Assembly: GCA_001695595.3 (NCBI GenBank)
Contig: MBPM02000004.1
Coordinates: 930,001 to 994,000 of the forward strand
Origin: Plasmopara viticola
Lineage: Eukaryota; Oomycota; Peronosporomycetes; Peronosporales; Peronosporaceae
Direction of reading: 5' to 3'
Length of the DNA: 64,000 nt
Of the stretch, positions 1 through 10,528 are shown one piece after another. The position numbers and the translations under genes are program-made. The stretch's first letter is position 1, and each line of letters begins with the position of its first letter. The notes under the pieces are model-generated. The model did not search any database. It was not told the origin of the DNA and saw nothing but the letters and a program-made list of their open reading frames with translations.

Positions 1-2
1 AA

Positions 3-1067
3 AGTTGTGGAGCGGATCAATGCGTCTACGTGAAGAAAGTGGAAGAAGGTTTTGTGTACGTATGTCTTTATGTCGATGATATGATCATTGCAGCCAAGAC
101 GAGCGACGAGATTCTAGAGGTCAAGGGGATGCTTAAAAGTGTTTTCAAGATGAAGGATCTCGGTATTGCGAAGTTCATCTTGGGCATGGAGATCGACCAC
201 GACATGACAGCTTCCACACTAATGATCAAGCAAACACGCTACATTAGCGACGTGGCTGAGCGATTTGGGCAGAAAAACGCCAAGAACGTCGACAATCCGT
301 GTACGTCCGGTCTCAAGCTGTCAACATCACAGTCACCAAGTACAGAAGCTGAGCGTTCAGAGATGCGGTCAAGACCATACCGCTCACTAATTGGATGTCT
401 GCTATATGTTACAACTTGCACTCGGCCGGACGTCGCATACATCGTGACACAACTGTCTCGATTTCTCGAAAAACCGGGGTTACCACATTGGAACGCCGCA
501 ATTCGTGTATTGCGCTACTTAAATTCGACACGTCATCATGGGATCGTTTATCAAAGAGGGACGGGAAAGGTGATTGTTGAAGCTTTTTCGGATGCTGACT
601 GGGGTAGCAACACCGATGACAGACGGTCTGTCTCAGGTGTGTTGATCAACATTGGTAAAGCTCCGGTTGTATTCAAGTCCAAGTATCAGAGAACAGTTGC
701 ACTAAGTTCCGCAGAAGCAGAGTATATGGCGCTCAGCTTGTGCACACAAGAAGTACTTTGGGCGCGCGCAATGCTCAAGGACATGGGTCAAGAACAAGTG
801 GGAGGTACGCAAATATGGGAAGACAATCAAGGTGCGATAGCTTTGGCAAACAACGCGGGCTACCACGCACGTACAAAGCACGTGGACATCAGACATCACT
901 TTATTCGGGAGAGCGTTCAGCATGGATTACTCAAGATTGGCTACATTGATACGAAGAGTCAGCTTGCAGATATTCTAACCAAGGCGCTTGGAACCAAGAT
1001 GCTGAAGTATCTGCGCGAAGCCTCCGGAATCAAGACCAAGTCAGCAACAAAGGACACACAGCATTAG
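3..1067 (+). CDS. Copia Pol C-terminus: reverse transcriptase end and RNase H (partial)
   Basis: The frame is open from the window edge to a TAG stop at 1065-1067, and there is no internal stop. It begins in the RT palm, where the catalytic motif YVDDM lies at about 72-86. RNase H follows, with conserved acidic motifs SDADWGS, SSAEAEYMA, EDNQGAI and KHVDIRHHF in the expected order. The protein would copy element RNA into DNA and degrade the RNA strand in the cytoplasmic virus-like particle. The first visible in-frame start-like codon (position 30) is a GTG inside RT and is not a true start. Because the reading frame is intact, this copy may be young, but the upstream part cannot be judged. 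Confidence 0.92.
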   Translation, partial: SCGADQCVYVKKVEEGFVYVCLYVDDMIIAAKTSDEILEVKGMLKSVFKMKDLGIAKFILGMEIDHDMTASTLMIKQTRYISDVAERFGQKNAKNVDNPCTSGLKLSTSQSPSTEAERSEMRSRPYRSLIGCLLYVTTCTRPDVAYIVTQLSRFLEKPGLPHWNAAIRVLRYLNSTRHHGIVYQRGTGKVIVEAFSDADWGSNTDDRRSVSGVLINIGKAPVVFKSKYQRTVALSSAEAEYMALSLCTQEVLWARAMLKDMGQEQVGGTQIWEDNQGAIALANNAGYHARTKHVDIRHHFIRESVQHGLLKIGYIDTKSQLADILTKALGTKMLKYLREASGIKTKSATKDTQH

Positions 1068-1080
1068 CGGTGAGTGGGAG

Positions 1081-1226
1081 TGTTAACATTACACCGCTGA
1101 ATGCATGTTGAACAGGTGGATGGCTTTACAGTAATTACAAGTACGTCACAATTAGTAATTACATATGGTAGCCATTCATTGGTTAGGATAAATATATTCA
1201 CTTCGGTTTTTACTTTCTTCTTAACA
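1081..1226 (+). repeat. 3' LTR of Element A
   Basis: The LTR is 146 bases, starting TGTTAACATT and ending TTCTTAACA. It is the reverse complement of the LTRs at 11,925-12,070 and 16,221-16,366 apart from about four transitions. The first bases after it, GATCT, are the likely right target-site duplication; the left copy is outside the window. Confidence 0.92.
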
Positions 1227-1668
1227 GATCTCTATAAGTACAAAATCGCTGGCGGACCCCACAGTGATCCCCTGACGATTTCTATTTCGTCAGCACTGGG
1301 CAATTTTTGACGACAATCAAGCTTTGTGGTGAAGAGCGTCTGGATAGCATTGACGTTGATTTTTTATTTTCGATATATGTAAAGCTTGAGTCGGTTTACA
1401 CTTCGAAAATGAAGTGCCGTGTGCTTGATCTTAAATCAGACAAGCACATCACTCTTGTTGAGGTCCACACTGTGGGCTATGCTTCCTTAACGAAATAGCG
1501 TATTTGTTTGGTCAAGATCTTGACACAAGATGGTACCATATATGAAGTTGGCCTAATACCGATATGGGACGAGGGCATCGTTTAAAATTGTACAGCTCCT
1601 GATGGATTCAAACTCGATTGGTTTCCGGATGAAATTGTTTCATGCAGTGTTATATGAACACCAAATAA
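1227..1668 (+). pseudogene. Jacalin-like lectin pseudogene JP1 (5' end replaced by Element A)
   Basis: The sequence aligns with the intact lectin gene at 26,638-27,159 from about residue 24 to the C-terminus. It starts in the DLxxxKxAGG region, passes through the SAxGQ and LDGI segments, and ends near the GDEID-type sugar-binding loop, here degraded. Frameshifts and stops break it, including TGA in place of the expected reading at about 1,308 and TAG at 1,496. Retrotransposon Element A interrupts it at the left. It is part of the ten-copy lectin cluster and has no coding capacity. Confidence 0.75.
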
Positions 1669-2038
1669 TCACACCCAGCCTGAAGCTACGGCTACCTCAA
1701 ACCCGGTATGACCAGCCCATATGAAAACAAAAAGATTTTTTTTGGGGCTACCTTGGATGCACTTATGTCTGTAAGTATATTTCTAATTTGCAAATCAGAC
1801 TACACGCACGATGTACTTCTCCAATGATCAGACTAAGCAAAGTGAAGAAGGGAAGCTATGCCACGCACTCCATTGCAAGCAAAGCTTGTGTTTATTGCTA
1901 TGCACTCTTAATAACAGTTTAGGAGTGGGTGACTCGTTTGGTCTGTTTTTTATTCCAGAACCGTTTGCTGCGATTTTATATCCGTAATCAAAAACTATAC
2001 ACAATTTTTTTTTTCAGAGCTTTTAATTAAAGAAGGGT
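1669..2038. other. AT-rich 3' flank of lectin unit
   Basis: No gene is visible. The sequence is recognisably related to the 3' flank of JP7 (24,400-24,770), including a shared GGATGCACTTATGT segment and a CAAGCAAAG segment. This shows that flanking DNA was duplicated together with the lectin ORF. Confidence 0.6.
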
Positions 2039-3077
2039 TTAGTACGCAGCCACCACTTTTGATATACTGGCCACCACCCCTCTAAAATCTAATTGAATTG
2101 ACTGGCTTTCATGGCTTTTAGTTGGCTGAACGATAATTTCTCCGTCGATTCTCAGATGTTTCACAGCACATACATGCATCTTTACCCAAAACCACTTCTT
2201 CCACGCTACGACAATATGCAGCAAGGGAAGTTTGTATTTGTCAGTTTTGTTGGTGGCGTCAAATAATCATACACGTCCTGCCGTGTATCGCTGACAGATC
2301 TTCTTTGCCGTCGGATACATAATGAGCAGGTGTGTCACGTTTTTAATAATGCAAGGTTCTCCAGCAAGGCTTTTAATGGTGTGCGTCCCGCAAGGAATCT
2401 ATTTCTCGCGGCAAGTTTGATGTTTTGTATGTCGCGTGGCGTCACTGCGAAGCCCAGGATGACCTCAAAGTGTTTTGCCTTGTTGCCTAGCCTTAGCTCA
2501 GCTAAAATTTTCTGTGTTGTTCTGTGTTTTGTTTGCGGCCAATACGATGTACTTTTGGGTCCTCAAACGGTGGATGCTTGCGCTCATCGAATGTGACTTC
2601 CACAGCCCATGTCACGGTGTCATCCTGCTGTCAAGATCCGATGATGTCGACGGAAGATCGACAGCCGGTGCCGCGGCTAGGTCGGATACGTTGACGTCCT
2701 TCTCTTTCACGTCAGGTATCATATTCTTGCAAGAGTAAACGAGCATTGAATTTCTGATAATCCGCGCTGCTGGGTCGAGGCTGTTGCCGACGACTTGTAA
2801 CGTTTGAGACCTACAATGTACTCCCTTTGACTTCTGCGTTCGAAGTCTTATAATAATCGTCAAGACTGTCGAAGAAACGCTCGGCAATAGATTCGACGGT
2901 GTTCATGGCTGATATTGACGCGGAGGAACATGCCAAGTTTCGTGTAAAGTCGCGTGTCTGAGCGTGGAAAAAGAAGGTTTTGATTAAAGATGTATGTTTG
3001 AGCGGTGTGATATCCGAAAATTGATACCGACCGAGAATTAAACGTTCAGCGAATCTGGAGCCATAAAAGCCAATCAA
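2039..3077 (-). pseudogene. Decayed MULE-type transposase fragment
   Basis: On the minus strand a stretch near 2,200-2,255 reads DATNKTDKYKLPLLHIVV. This closely resembles the first catalytic-aspartate block of Mutator-like transposases (DATYKTN-Y-LPLL-VVG). The intact-looking version of the same block sits in the MULE at 53,934-53,978. Further upstream on the same strand (2,612-3,077) are two more open stretches with no recognisable motif that could be the N-terminal region. Several frameshifts and stops are present, and I see no TIRs. The identification rests mainly on the one block. Confidence 0.45.
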
Positions 3078-4399
3078 TTAATTTCATCAGCAGCGTAGGC
3101 ATCGAGGCAAGATTAAGTGTATAGGACGGTATAAAGATAAATCAAGGTCTTGCTGTTTTGTGGAAAGAATATTCGCAAGGTATTTGCGTTATGATTTGTA
3201 GTATCGCTATAGTACATCCGAATTTTGGCACGAGATCCTTTAACTCGTAAGAGCGAGTTTTTTTCCCCGTACCAGCCTAAAGTGGAATACCATTTATTAA
3301 TGACCGCGAAATTTGTCTTTCGAAAATTTTTCAATGTCAACTCCTGGTTTGAAACAGACGCTTCTTTCACATCCCGGGTATAGTGCCACAATGACACAAA
3401 GGTGGTGGCTAGTTAACCAAGAGTATCAAACCTCTTAATTTAATATAACTTTTCTTTTATCTTGATAGTACCTATAAAGTATGTACGCACTAAATTTAAA
3501 TATGTAGTTTTTTGGTAAAAGTATCCAAGATTTACCAACTCTTTACGAGAATCTGTATTTACGGTAAAAGATTGGCTTGATGCAGCGACGCTCAATATAT
3601 TGGAACAACAGAATTCGGCATGGATGGCTGTTGCCTTTTGATTCCATTCGAAATACAAAGTTTACGAATTAAAAGGAGCACTAAATCTGACCATTTAAAA
3701 CATTTTTTGTGTCGCCTGATTTTTTTAAGGCTTTGTCATCACTGACACATATGATCTTACAAAATTCTCTTACAGCCCTAAATAACGCTTCAGACAAAAA
3801 ATAAGCCAATGGCAAAAAATAAGCCAATGGCATCGTTGAATGTAAGGGACAAATTGTGCTTACTCCAATTCTCAATTTATATGTCGAAAAGATGCTCACA
3901 TTTCGAGTTTTCAGGGCAGCAATACCATCCTGTCTATACCTCCACTAAAGCTCGAATTAATAGCGATTTTGGCTAAAGCAATATCAAGACTAGGCGGGAC
4001 GTCATGAGTTTTTCTCGCATGCACAGAGCTTAAAAGCCAAGCCCGCGTCCAGCAGTCAAGTTCTCATGCTGTTATACAGAATATTAGGGTTCAAACTTGA
4101 AGAATGGTCGAATGACACCATCTTTTTATCGTCTCGTGGTTTGTAGACTTTCAACGCGAATGAGTAATTGATCGCGCCATAGTAAAGACGAGTAACGATT
4201 GCTAAATTATATCTCGACCTGTGTTCTTGTATGTAGAAGACTCAGCGAAATACACAAATTATGACATGACCGTTTCGGTGAACGATGAAAAATGGGTGTA
4301 GAACACGTTTGATTGCATGATATCAATTACACAGTGACAACAAAACCCAAATTATAATTCATTTAAAAACGATTGCCTTGCTCAACGTCCTTGTTCGAG
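3078..4399. other. Intergenic, no gene seen
   Basis: Only short, unsupported reading frames are present. A perfect 18-base tandem duplication lies at 3,796-3,831. A copy of the lectin-unit 5'-flank motif (reverse orientation) lies at about 4,100-4,165. Confidence 0.6.
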
Positions 4400-4661
4400 G
4401 TCACATTGTTTGAATCAACTCCAGGTTGGTCAAAACTTCCACACGAACTACCTCAGGTCACAAGCACTTGCTTCACAACAAGTCGTTTTGTAGATTTTTT
4501 TCTCATACGCACCAGATTAAATTCGGTGAAGTCACATTGTTTGAATCAACTCCAGGTTGGTCAAAACTTCCACACGAACTACCTCAGGTCACAAGCACTG
4601 GCTTCACAACAAGTCGTTTTGTAGATTTTTTTCTCATACGCACCAGATTAAATTCGGTGAA
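4400..4661 (+). repeat. 131-base direct tandem duplication covering a lectin promoter
   Basis: Positions 4,400-4,530 and 4,531-4,661 are the same 131 bases with one mismatch (CACTTGC versus CACTGGC). By comparison with other lectin copies this block is the proximal promoter and 5' leader of pseudogene JP2 (it contains the conserved GCTTCACAACAAGT stretch). It ends where the start codon should be, which here reads GTGAAG instead of ATGAAG. Confidence 0.93.
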
Positions 4662-5036
4662 GTCTTCGTTCACATTATGGTGACGGTCATTATTATTGAC
4701 GTCAATGCAATAAATCTCAACAAAAACCTTTTAATACGCAAAATGCTGGCAGACTTCATAGTGCTTTTTTTGACGAATCCATATTTATTTGCGCTGGGCA
4801 AACTTTGACAGCAATCAAGCGCTGTAGTAGCGAGCGTTTGGATGGCATTGGCTTTATGATCTTGGCTAGGAAAGAAAGTGCGTGTGTTGCGTCAAGCTCT
4901 TAAACCAAGATAGTAAACTACCAAAACAAATAGGCATTATCACTCACAATAAAGTTTTGATGAACTTAAACTTGCTGGGTTTACGAGCACATTGGGGATG
5001 GAATTGATGCATTCGTTGCTATATGGGCACCATCGT
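4662..5036 (+). pseudogene. Jacalin-like lectin pseudogene JP2
   Basis: This is a degraded copy of the lectin ORF. The leader, the AGG-type loop region (about 4,740), the SALGKL/GQ-TLTAIK region (about 4,785-4,825) and a C-terminal GDGIDAF-like segment (about 5,000-5,030) keep their order. The start codon is lost (GTG), the middle part is largely deleted and stops are frequent. It follows the duplicated promoter block directly. Confidence 0.7.
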
Positions 5037-5579
5037 ATCGTCCCTACACTGTAACTACGGCTACTTTAGAATCATTATGACCAGGCATATAGTCATCGGT
5101 ACATAAATTAGCTGTTATTTTCGATTCTAATGGCCATAACCAAATGTAGATATTTTCTTATGCACTTATGTACGAAATTTAACTCCTATTTTGCAGGTTA
5201 AATTGCATGCAGAATTCGGAGAGGCTTCTCGCATTCCAGGAACGAATAGTATTTCCTTTGTGAACAGATTAAGCAAAGCAGAGCTATTTGACGAAGTGCT
5301 CGATCGTCTAAATGGGTCCTATGCTTGCTCCGCAACATTTTTTAGAAACGGAGCCCTCCTTGTGTCATATTTTTTTGGTTGCTGCACTCCAAGGAAAAAT
5401 TCCATGTAAATAAAATGCAAAATAGATGTTCAATTTCAGACATAGGCGTATCAAGACTTCCTTTGATTATGTTTGAACGCAAACGAAGCAATAACCATAA
5501 AAACATAGTAACAGCTTTATATCGTGCCTGCCTGGTCATACTGAGTTTAAGGGCGCTGTAGTCACAGGCTATGGACGAT
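5037..5579. other. 3' flank of JP2, no gene seen
   Basis: The sequence resembles the 3' flanks of JP1 and JP7, including a TATGCACTTATGT segment. A short open stretch at 5,191-5,409 has no recognisable domain. Confidence 0.5.
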
Positions 5580-5731
5580 GAAATGGTGCCCATATAACAC
5601 CGAGTGCATTAATTTGATCTCCGCTGCGCCCGCAAAACCCAGCAAGTTTGAATCCATCAGAAGCATTACAGTGATTGATAAAGTCCTATTGTTTTGATAA
5701 TTTGCCGGCTTCATAATGCTTACCATCCTGG
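5580..5731 (-). pseudogene. Jacalin-like lectin pseudogene JP3 (C-terminal part, cut by Element X)
   Basis: On the minus strand this encodes the C-terminal quarter of the lectin, including the ending region equivalent to residues 128-173 of the intact gene. It is damaged by stops and small indels. The homology ends exactly where the 5' LTR of Copia Element X begins, at the CTTACCATC segment (residues near KDGK of the intact protein). X is therefore inserted in a lectin copy. The N-terminal part is not found on the other side of X. Confidence 0.78.
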
Positions 5732-5938
5732 TGTTGGGAGGAGCGCTGTCGTTGGTCCGTCACTTGGTGGTCGTCATCCCGTAATAGGTTAACGACGACC
5801 AAGTGACGGGGCGTCTAATGAGACATGATGAAGTATGAATGTTCTAGAGGAAACAGGCGAAGTTTCTCGAACGTTAGAACACCGCATGGGAAATATGAGT
5901 GTGATTAATATACTTTTCAATATACCGTCTACTTTTCA
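5732..5938 (+). repeat. 5' LTR of Element X
   Basis: The LTR is 207 bases, from TGTTGGGAGG to CTTTTCA. It carries an imperfect inverted repeat near its start (about 5,758-5,808, CACTTGGTGGTCGTC paired with GACGACCAAGTG) that would form a stem-loop in the transcript. It lacks the roughly 180-base insertion found in the 3' LTR. Confidence 0.8.
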
Positions 5939-5982
5939 GGTTTTGAGCCCAAACCTTTCCTAACTGTGTGAAGAAGAAAAGA

Positions 5983-6716
5983 ATGATAAAGAAACCCGAC
6001 GCTCGCTTGGAAACGACAACTATTACCACTCGGAATTTAATCTAAAGATGACGCTCGCGTGGAAGGGCCTCCTAAATCAAATTCTGGAAAAGAAGTCAGA
6101 GGGCGAGACGATGGTCGATTGGAAGGTCAAGGACATGAAAACGTACGCCATCATCGCACAAGGGATTGAGGCTGAACATCAGTCCAAGATTTGCCATGCA
6201 CGCACTACAAACGAGGTTTGAGATGCTCTGCCTGACTACTACAAAAAACGCAATCTTTAGAATCGAGTCGCACTTACGCGGCGACTGCACGAGTTTCATA
6301 TGGAAGTGGGCAACACTATGGCTAGCCACCTCGACCTTCTTGACAAGCTTGTACTAAGTATGGAGGTGGTGGGTGATGTAATGGATGAAGCTCGCCAGAT
6401 AATTATTCTGCTTGGTAGCTTGCCGGACGAGTATGAAATATTCGTGGTGTTCATTGACAACTCTGTTAGTGTGACGATGGTGGATGTCAAGGAGAAGCTC
6501 CTGAATATATACGAGAGGAAGCAAAACTAAGAAGTCGCTGAGGGTGCTTTTCGAGTCGGTCGTGTCCACGATCATAGACGTAACGCACGCCAACAACACA
6601 ATAGTTGGGAGAGTGCAAAGAAGAAGCAACCGTTTCGTGGCAAATGTCACCGCTGTCACAAAGTGGGACAATAGCAATTTGAATGTCCCTCAGGCAATAA
6701 AGACAACGGAAAAGAG
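5983..6716 (+). pseudogene. Element X Gag (broken)
   Basis: It begins at ATG 5,983 and is recognisable by alignment with Element 1 Gag: an N-terminal GNDNYYH block, a MTLAWK block, a MASHLDLLD/ARQIIILLGSLPDEYE block (about 6,310-6,450) and a VDVKEKLLN block. Frame changes occur near 6,040, 6,220 and 6,300, and a stop lies at 6,528-6,530. The zinc-knuckle region (about 6,620-6,670) is damaged. Gag would form the particle coat. Confidence 0.75.
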
Positions 6717-6989
6717 ATGGCATTCACGGGACACACTGGAGAAAAGGGAGGATGGTTGATGGATAGCGGAGCCTCGTCTCATATGACCCCTTCCAAAGAA
6801 GATTTCCATGGGTACCGTAATTTGAAACATTCCATTCAAGTATGTGTTTCGGATGGTGAGGGCATGAATGCCATCGGTCGAGGAAGTGTTCGGGTTCGCT
6901 GTGGAAATGGAACAAAAGTGACCATGCGAGATGTGATCCACATCCCAAAGCTGGACAGACGGCTACTGTTTACAGCTAAGACTGTCTAA
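6717..6989 (+). pseudogene. Element X aspartic protease domain
   Basis: A 90-codon open stretch contains the retroviral-type protease active-site motif WLMDSGASSHM near 6,752-6,784, followed by the conserved HIPKLDRRLL block that precedes the integrase region. It ends at a TAA in place of continuing reading. The equivalent Element 1 block is in frame with Gag. Confidence 0.82.
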
Positions 6990-8060
6990 CACGAGCATGG
7001 CGTTCGCTTTGGTGAGATTTACTGTGGGATTTACAAAGATGATGAGCTCATGATCTCGGCCAAACACAATGGAAACGTGTACACGCTGACGGTGGAGCAC
7101 GAGAACGCGATGATAGTGGCGCATGAATACAAAAATGACGATTGGGAGCTGTGGCGTGCAAGAATTGGCCACACAAGCTACAACAACTACGAGAAGATGC
7201 AAACGGTCACTGAAGGGCTACCAAACGTGACGAGGGCAGTATATTAAAAACTGTGCGGTGGATGCCTGCAAGGCAAGATGGCTGTGGCTAACTCTCCCAA
7301 ATAGTCTAAGAAGAAGACAACGCAACCGCTGCAACTTGTCCACTCCGACGTCATGGAACCAATGAGAACAGAAACCACTGGTGGGTCACGGAATGTGGTG
7401 ACCTTCGTGGCCGATTATTCTGGAGTTGTAATGTGTACTTTTTAAAAGCAAAAATTGAAATACCATCAACTTCATCGAGTACAAAAATGAGATGGAGCAA
7501 CAGTGTGGAACGACGATCAAAGTCCTGCGTACAGACAACAGTGGCAAATACAAGAACAAGCGGCTTGCAGCGTTTTATAAAAAGATGGGATTGTGCATCA
7601 GAAGACTGTGCCATACAGCCCGCAGCAGAATGGCATCGCGAAGCGCATGACTCGGACCATCGTGGAGAAGGCCAGAAGTTTGATGCACTACAAATCCTAC
7701 GAACTGGTGGGCCGAAGCCGTGGACACAGAAGTGTACATAATCAATCGGACCACAAATGCAAACAACAAGACTATGACTCCATTTGAGCTGTGCTTCAAA
7801 GTGAAGCCTTAGCTACAATATCTACGCGTATTTAGGTCGTTAGGTTAAGCACATATCGATGATTTCAAGCGCACGAAGTTCGATGCGAAGAGCTATCGCT
7901 GGATGCTATTAGGGTATGCATCTAACACGAAAGGGTACAAGGCACTCGATTTTGAGACGAACACTGCTAAAGTGAGTCGAGCGGTCGTACTTGATGAACA
8001 GGCGGCATATATGAAGACAACACAGATAGTGCAGTGACAACAACACTGGTGATCAAGTCT
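6990..8060 (+). pseudogene. Element X integrase region (broken)
   Basis: Zinc-binding elements of the HHCC domain are visible (WRARIGH near 7,150-7,172; CGGCLQGK near 7,255-7,275). Parts of the DDE core follow, including a PYSPQQNGIAKRM segment at about 7,612-7,650 and a MLLGYASNTKGY segment near 7,905-7,940. Multiple frameshifts lie between them (for example near 7,300, 7,590 and 7,690). The same breaks occur in Element Y. Confidence 0.75.
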
Positions 8061-8700
8061 GAGGACGATGACGTGGTGGACTGGGTACCTAATGATCTAC
8101 AGGACGTCAATGCTTATGTGGTGATGGAAGAAGAACCGTTCGACGACAATGTTAAGATGAGCACACCGAATTATATCCATGAAACGGTTGCCAGTGGACA
8201 CGTGGATACATGAATAACACGAATATTCCCCGACAACCGTAGAACCTGAAACAGATCAAACAAGATCCTCGCCACCAAACATTTTGCTATAACGACCAAG
8301 TCGACTCCAACGTGATGGTTTTTCGACCTCATGTCACACGTAGGAGCCACCCTCACTTCAAACGACGTGTTTTTGCTGACGTGGTCACTGGAAGAGGTGA
8401 ACCTGTGCAGCGAGAGATCATTTATGATGCACCAAGAATTGAACAAATAAACCCACTCGTGATCGAACGTGGTGTGGAGGACAACAACGGAAGGGACATC
8501 GTTGTGTACAATGAGAGCAGCGACAATGGTGGAAATATTGACAGCGGAAGACTAATCAAACGTTCACGACTGGATAGTTATACGGCTTTGATGGCAGAGG
8601 TTGCCGTGGCAGCACGAGATCTTCCACAATCGTACGAAGAGGCAGTGAACGGGCCAAGGAGCCAACACTGGAGCAAAGCCATTAAATAAGAATCGAGCGA
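8061..8700 (+). pseudogene. Element X integrase-RT linker region
   Basis: The acidic, variable linker between integrase and RT is open for 125 codons at 8,312-8,689. It ends in the DLPQSYEEAVNGPRSQHW block that in Copia elements directly precedes RT, followed by a TAA. The relation to Element Y (19,511-19,984) is very close. Confidence 0.7.
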
Positions 8701-9715
8701 AACAAGACATAAACTCCCGTCTAGCGCCAACCAGGAATAAAGACTGTTGGCTGCAAGTGGGTCTGGACAACAAAGATTGATGGACGATACAAAGCGCGAT
8801 AAGTGGCATTAGGGTTCTTACAGATCTTCAATGTGGACTTCTTCGAGTCAAATGCAGCAGTAACTCCATTAGGATACTATTTTCAGTGCGTTGTGCGGCG
8901 GGATATATCATAGACCAAGTCGATGTCGACACGGCTTATTTCAATGCAAACCTTGATGTAAAGATGTACCTTGAGCCACCGAAGGGAATGAGCATCGAGA
9001 GAGGATACTTTCTCAAGCTCAACCGTGAACTCTACGGGCTGAAGCAAGCCGCAAGCGCCTGGTACAAAACCATCCTTAATGCATTGCTGGGGACGAACTT
9101 CGTCGCATGTGGAAGTTATAGGTGCGACAACAAGAAGAATGACGGTGACAACTGGGCGTATGTGTGTCTCTATGTTGATGATATGGTACTGGCTGCGAAG
9201 TCACAAAGCATGATCCAGAACATCAAGAACGCAATAGGTCAGCGCTTTAAAAGAAAGGATCTAGGTTCAGTCAAACGACTACTCAGCATGGATATCAACT
9301 ACGACCGTAAGAAGCGAGAAATGAATATCCCGGAACACGACCACATCCATGAGACCGCCGATATTTTCCACCAAGTACACGCTCGCACTACGACCAACCC
9401 ATGTGGCATTAGTACCAAGTTGCCAGGCGACGAGAGCCCAAAGACTGATGCAGAGAGAGAAGCTATGAGTCAAATCCCATACCGCCAACGACGTGGACGA
9501 CTGATGTATGTTGAGTCAACCACAAGACCTGACCCATCGTTTTCATTGCGTCAATTGGGACGTTTCGCTGCCAATCCAGGCAGTCAACACTGGAAGGCAC
9601 TCATCAAGGTGCTGCGCTATATCCTCACGACGAGAAACCTAGGATTACACTACAGTCGTCAACCCATTCAACAACAGCTCAGTGCGTATAGCCACTCCAA
9701 TTGGAGTGTATTTTA
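8701..9715 (+). pseudogene. Element X reverse transcriptase (broken)
   Basis: The stretch 8,886-9,716 is open and includes RT blocks VDVDTAYFNA, LYGLKQAASAWY and the catalytic YVDDM (about 9,172-9,186). The beginning (8,701-8,885) has the TVGCKWVW and KARxVA-like segments in several frames. It ends at a TAG at 9,714-9,716 just before the RNase H DYRRSVSG block, a frameshift shared with Element Y. Confidence 0.85.
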
Positions 9716-10154
9716 GATTATCGGCGCTCGGTGTCTGGTGTCATTTTGATACTCTACGGTGGACCTGTAGTATTCAAGTCGAAGTATCAGCGTACTGTGG
9801 CGGTGAGTACTTTCGAAGCCGAGTATATGGCATTAATTTTATGCACGCAAGAAGTGCTGTGGGCACGTATGATAATGTCAGACCTCGAATACGCACAGTG
9901 TTTCCCCGCTGTCATTTATGAAGACAATCAAGGGGCGATCGTATTCGCAGCAAACAATGGATACCACGCACGCACGAAACACGTGGATCTTCGCCACCAC
10001 TTTATCCGAGAGAAAGTCACATCTGGTGAGATCAAGGTGGCCTACAAGGAAAAACAGTTCCAACTGGCTGACATCACTCGGCACCAAGCGATTCGAGTAT
10101 CTCCATACCGGCATGAGCATCACAGCAAGCGGGCCAAAGAAGCAACAACAGTGA
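9716..10154 (+). pseudogene. Element X RNase H (broken)
   Basis: RNase H motifs are in order: DYRRSVSG, STFEAEYMAL, EDNQGAI and KHVDLRHHFIRE. A frameshift near 10,078 (ADIT|RHQA) removes the normal C-terminus and is present identically in Element Y. Confidence 0.85.
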
Positions 10155-10161
10155 GTGGGAG

Positions 10162-10528
10162 TATTGGGAGGAGCACGGTCGTTGATCCGTCGCTTGGTGG
10201 TCGTCAACCCATAATGAGTTGACGACCACCAAGTGACGAGAAACGTGATACAACAGGACTGGGGCTCACACGCTTAAACTCAGCAGCTAGCGCAACGTCA
10301 GACCATCCCACTTTCTGACGTTGCACAATTAACAGAGCCACACTCACGGACAGTGCATTAAATCGAAACATTACTCAAAATTGAACTCACCGTCGGCAAA
10401 TTGAGATGTTTGAGCACGCGCAAGGCTGAATGTTCTAGTTCAGACAGGCGAAGCTTATCGAGCGTTATGAACACCGCTTAGGAGATAACAGTGTCACTAA
10501 TATACTTTTCATCTGCGTCTTCTTATCA
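10162..10528 (+). repeat. 3' LTR of Element X with internal insertion
   Basis: It starts TATTGGGAGG (TA instead of TG) and ends TTATCA. A 21-base stem with one mismatch lies at 10,188-10,238 (CTTGGTGGTCGTCAAC paired with GTTGACGACCACCAAG). Compared with the other three LTRs of this family it carries about 180 extra bases (roughly 10,250-10,428). These contain a second perfect 11-base hairpin (GCAACGTCAGA at 10,292-10,302 with TCTGACGTTGC at 10,314-10,324). Confidence 0.78.

Larger units (their letters stand above)
1..1226 (+). mobile_element. Copia family-1 LTR retrotransposon, Element A, 3' part
   Basis: This is the 3' third of a Ty1/Copia element cut by the left window edge. It holds the end of reverse transcriptase, RNase H, a short spacer and a 146-base 3' LTR ending in TTAACA. 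The protein and LTR are close to those of Element 1 at 11,925-16,366. The LTRs of the two elements differ at about four positions, all transitions. The sequence that follows the LTR directly is a jacalin-lectin pseudogene, so the element is inserted inside a lectin copy. The other half of that copy should lie to the left of this window. Confidence 0.93.
5732..10528 (+). mobile_element. Copia family-2 retrotransposon, Element X (inactive)
   Basis: This is a full-length but dead Ty1/Copia element with 5' LTR, Gag, protease, integrase, RT, RNase H and 3' LTR in canonical order. Many stops and frameshifts break it. It is the inverted partner of Element Y (17,856-22,428). From about 6,260 to 10,206 the two are nearly identical and share the same frameshifts, while their LTR outer parts and leaders differ clearly. 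No matching target-site duplication flanks X (CCTGG on the left, GTTAC on the right). Confidence 0.9.

Noticed and set aside
2330..2738. Two overlapping plus-strand frames of 87-88 codons
   Set aside because: They are antisense to the MULE-like minus-strand trace, with no motifs of their own.
4373..4808. Three overlapping 83-85-codon frames
   Set aside because: They arise from the 131-base tandem duplication of a promoter block and repeat the same translation; they are not genes.
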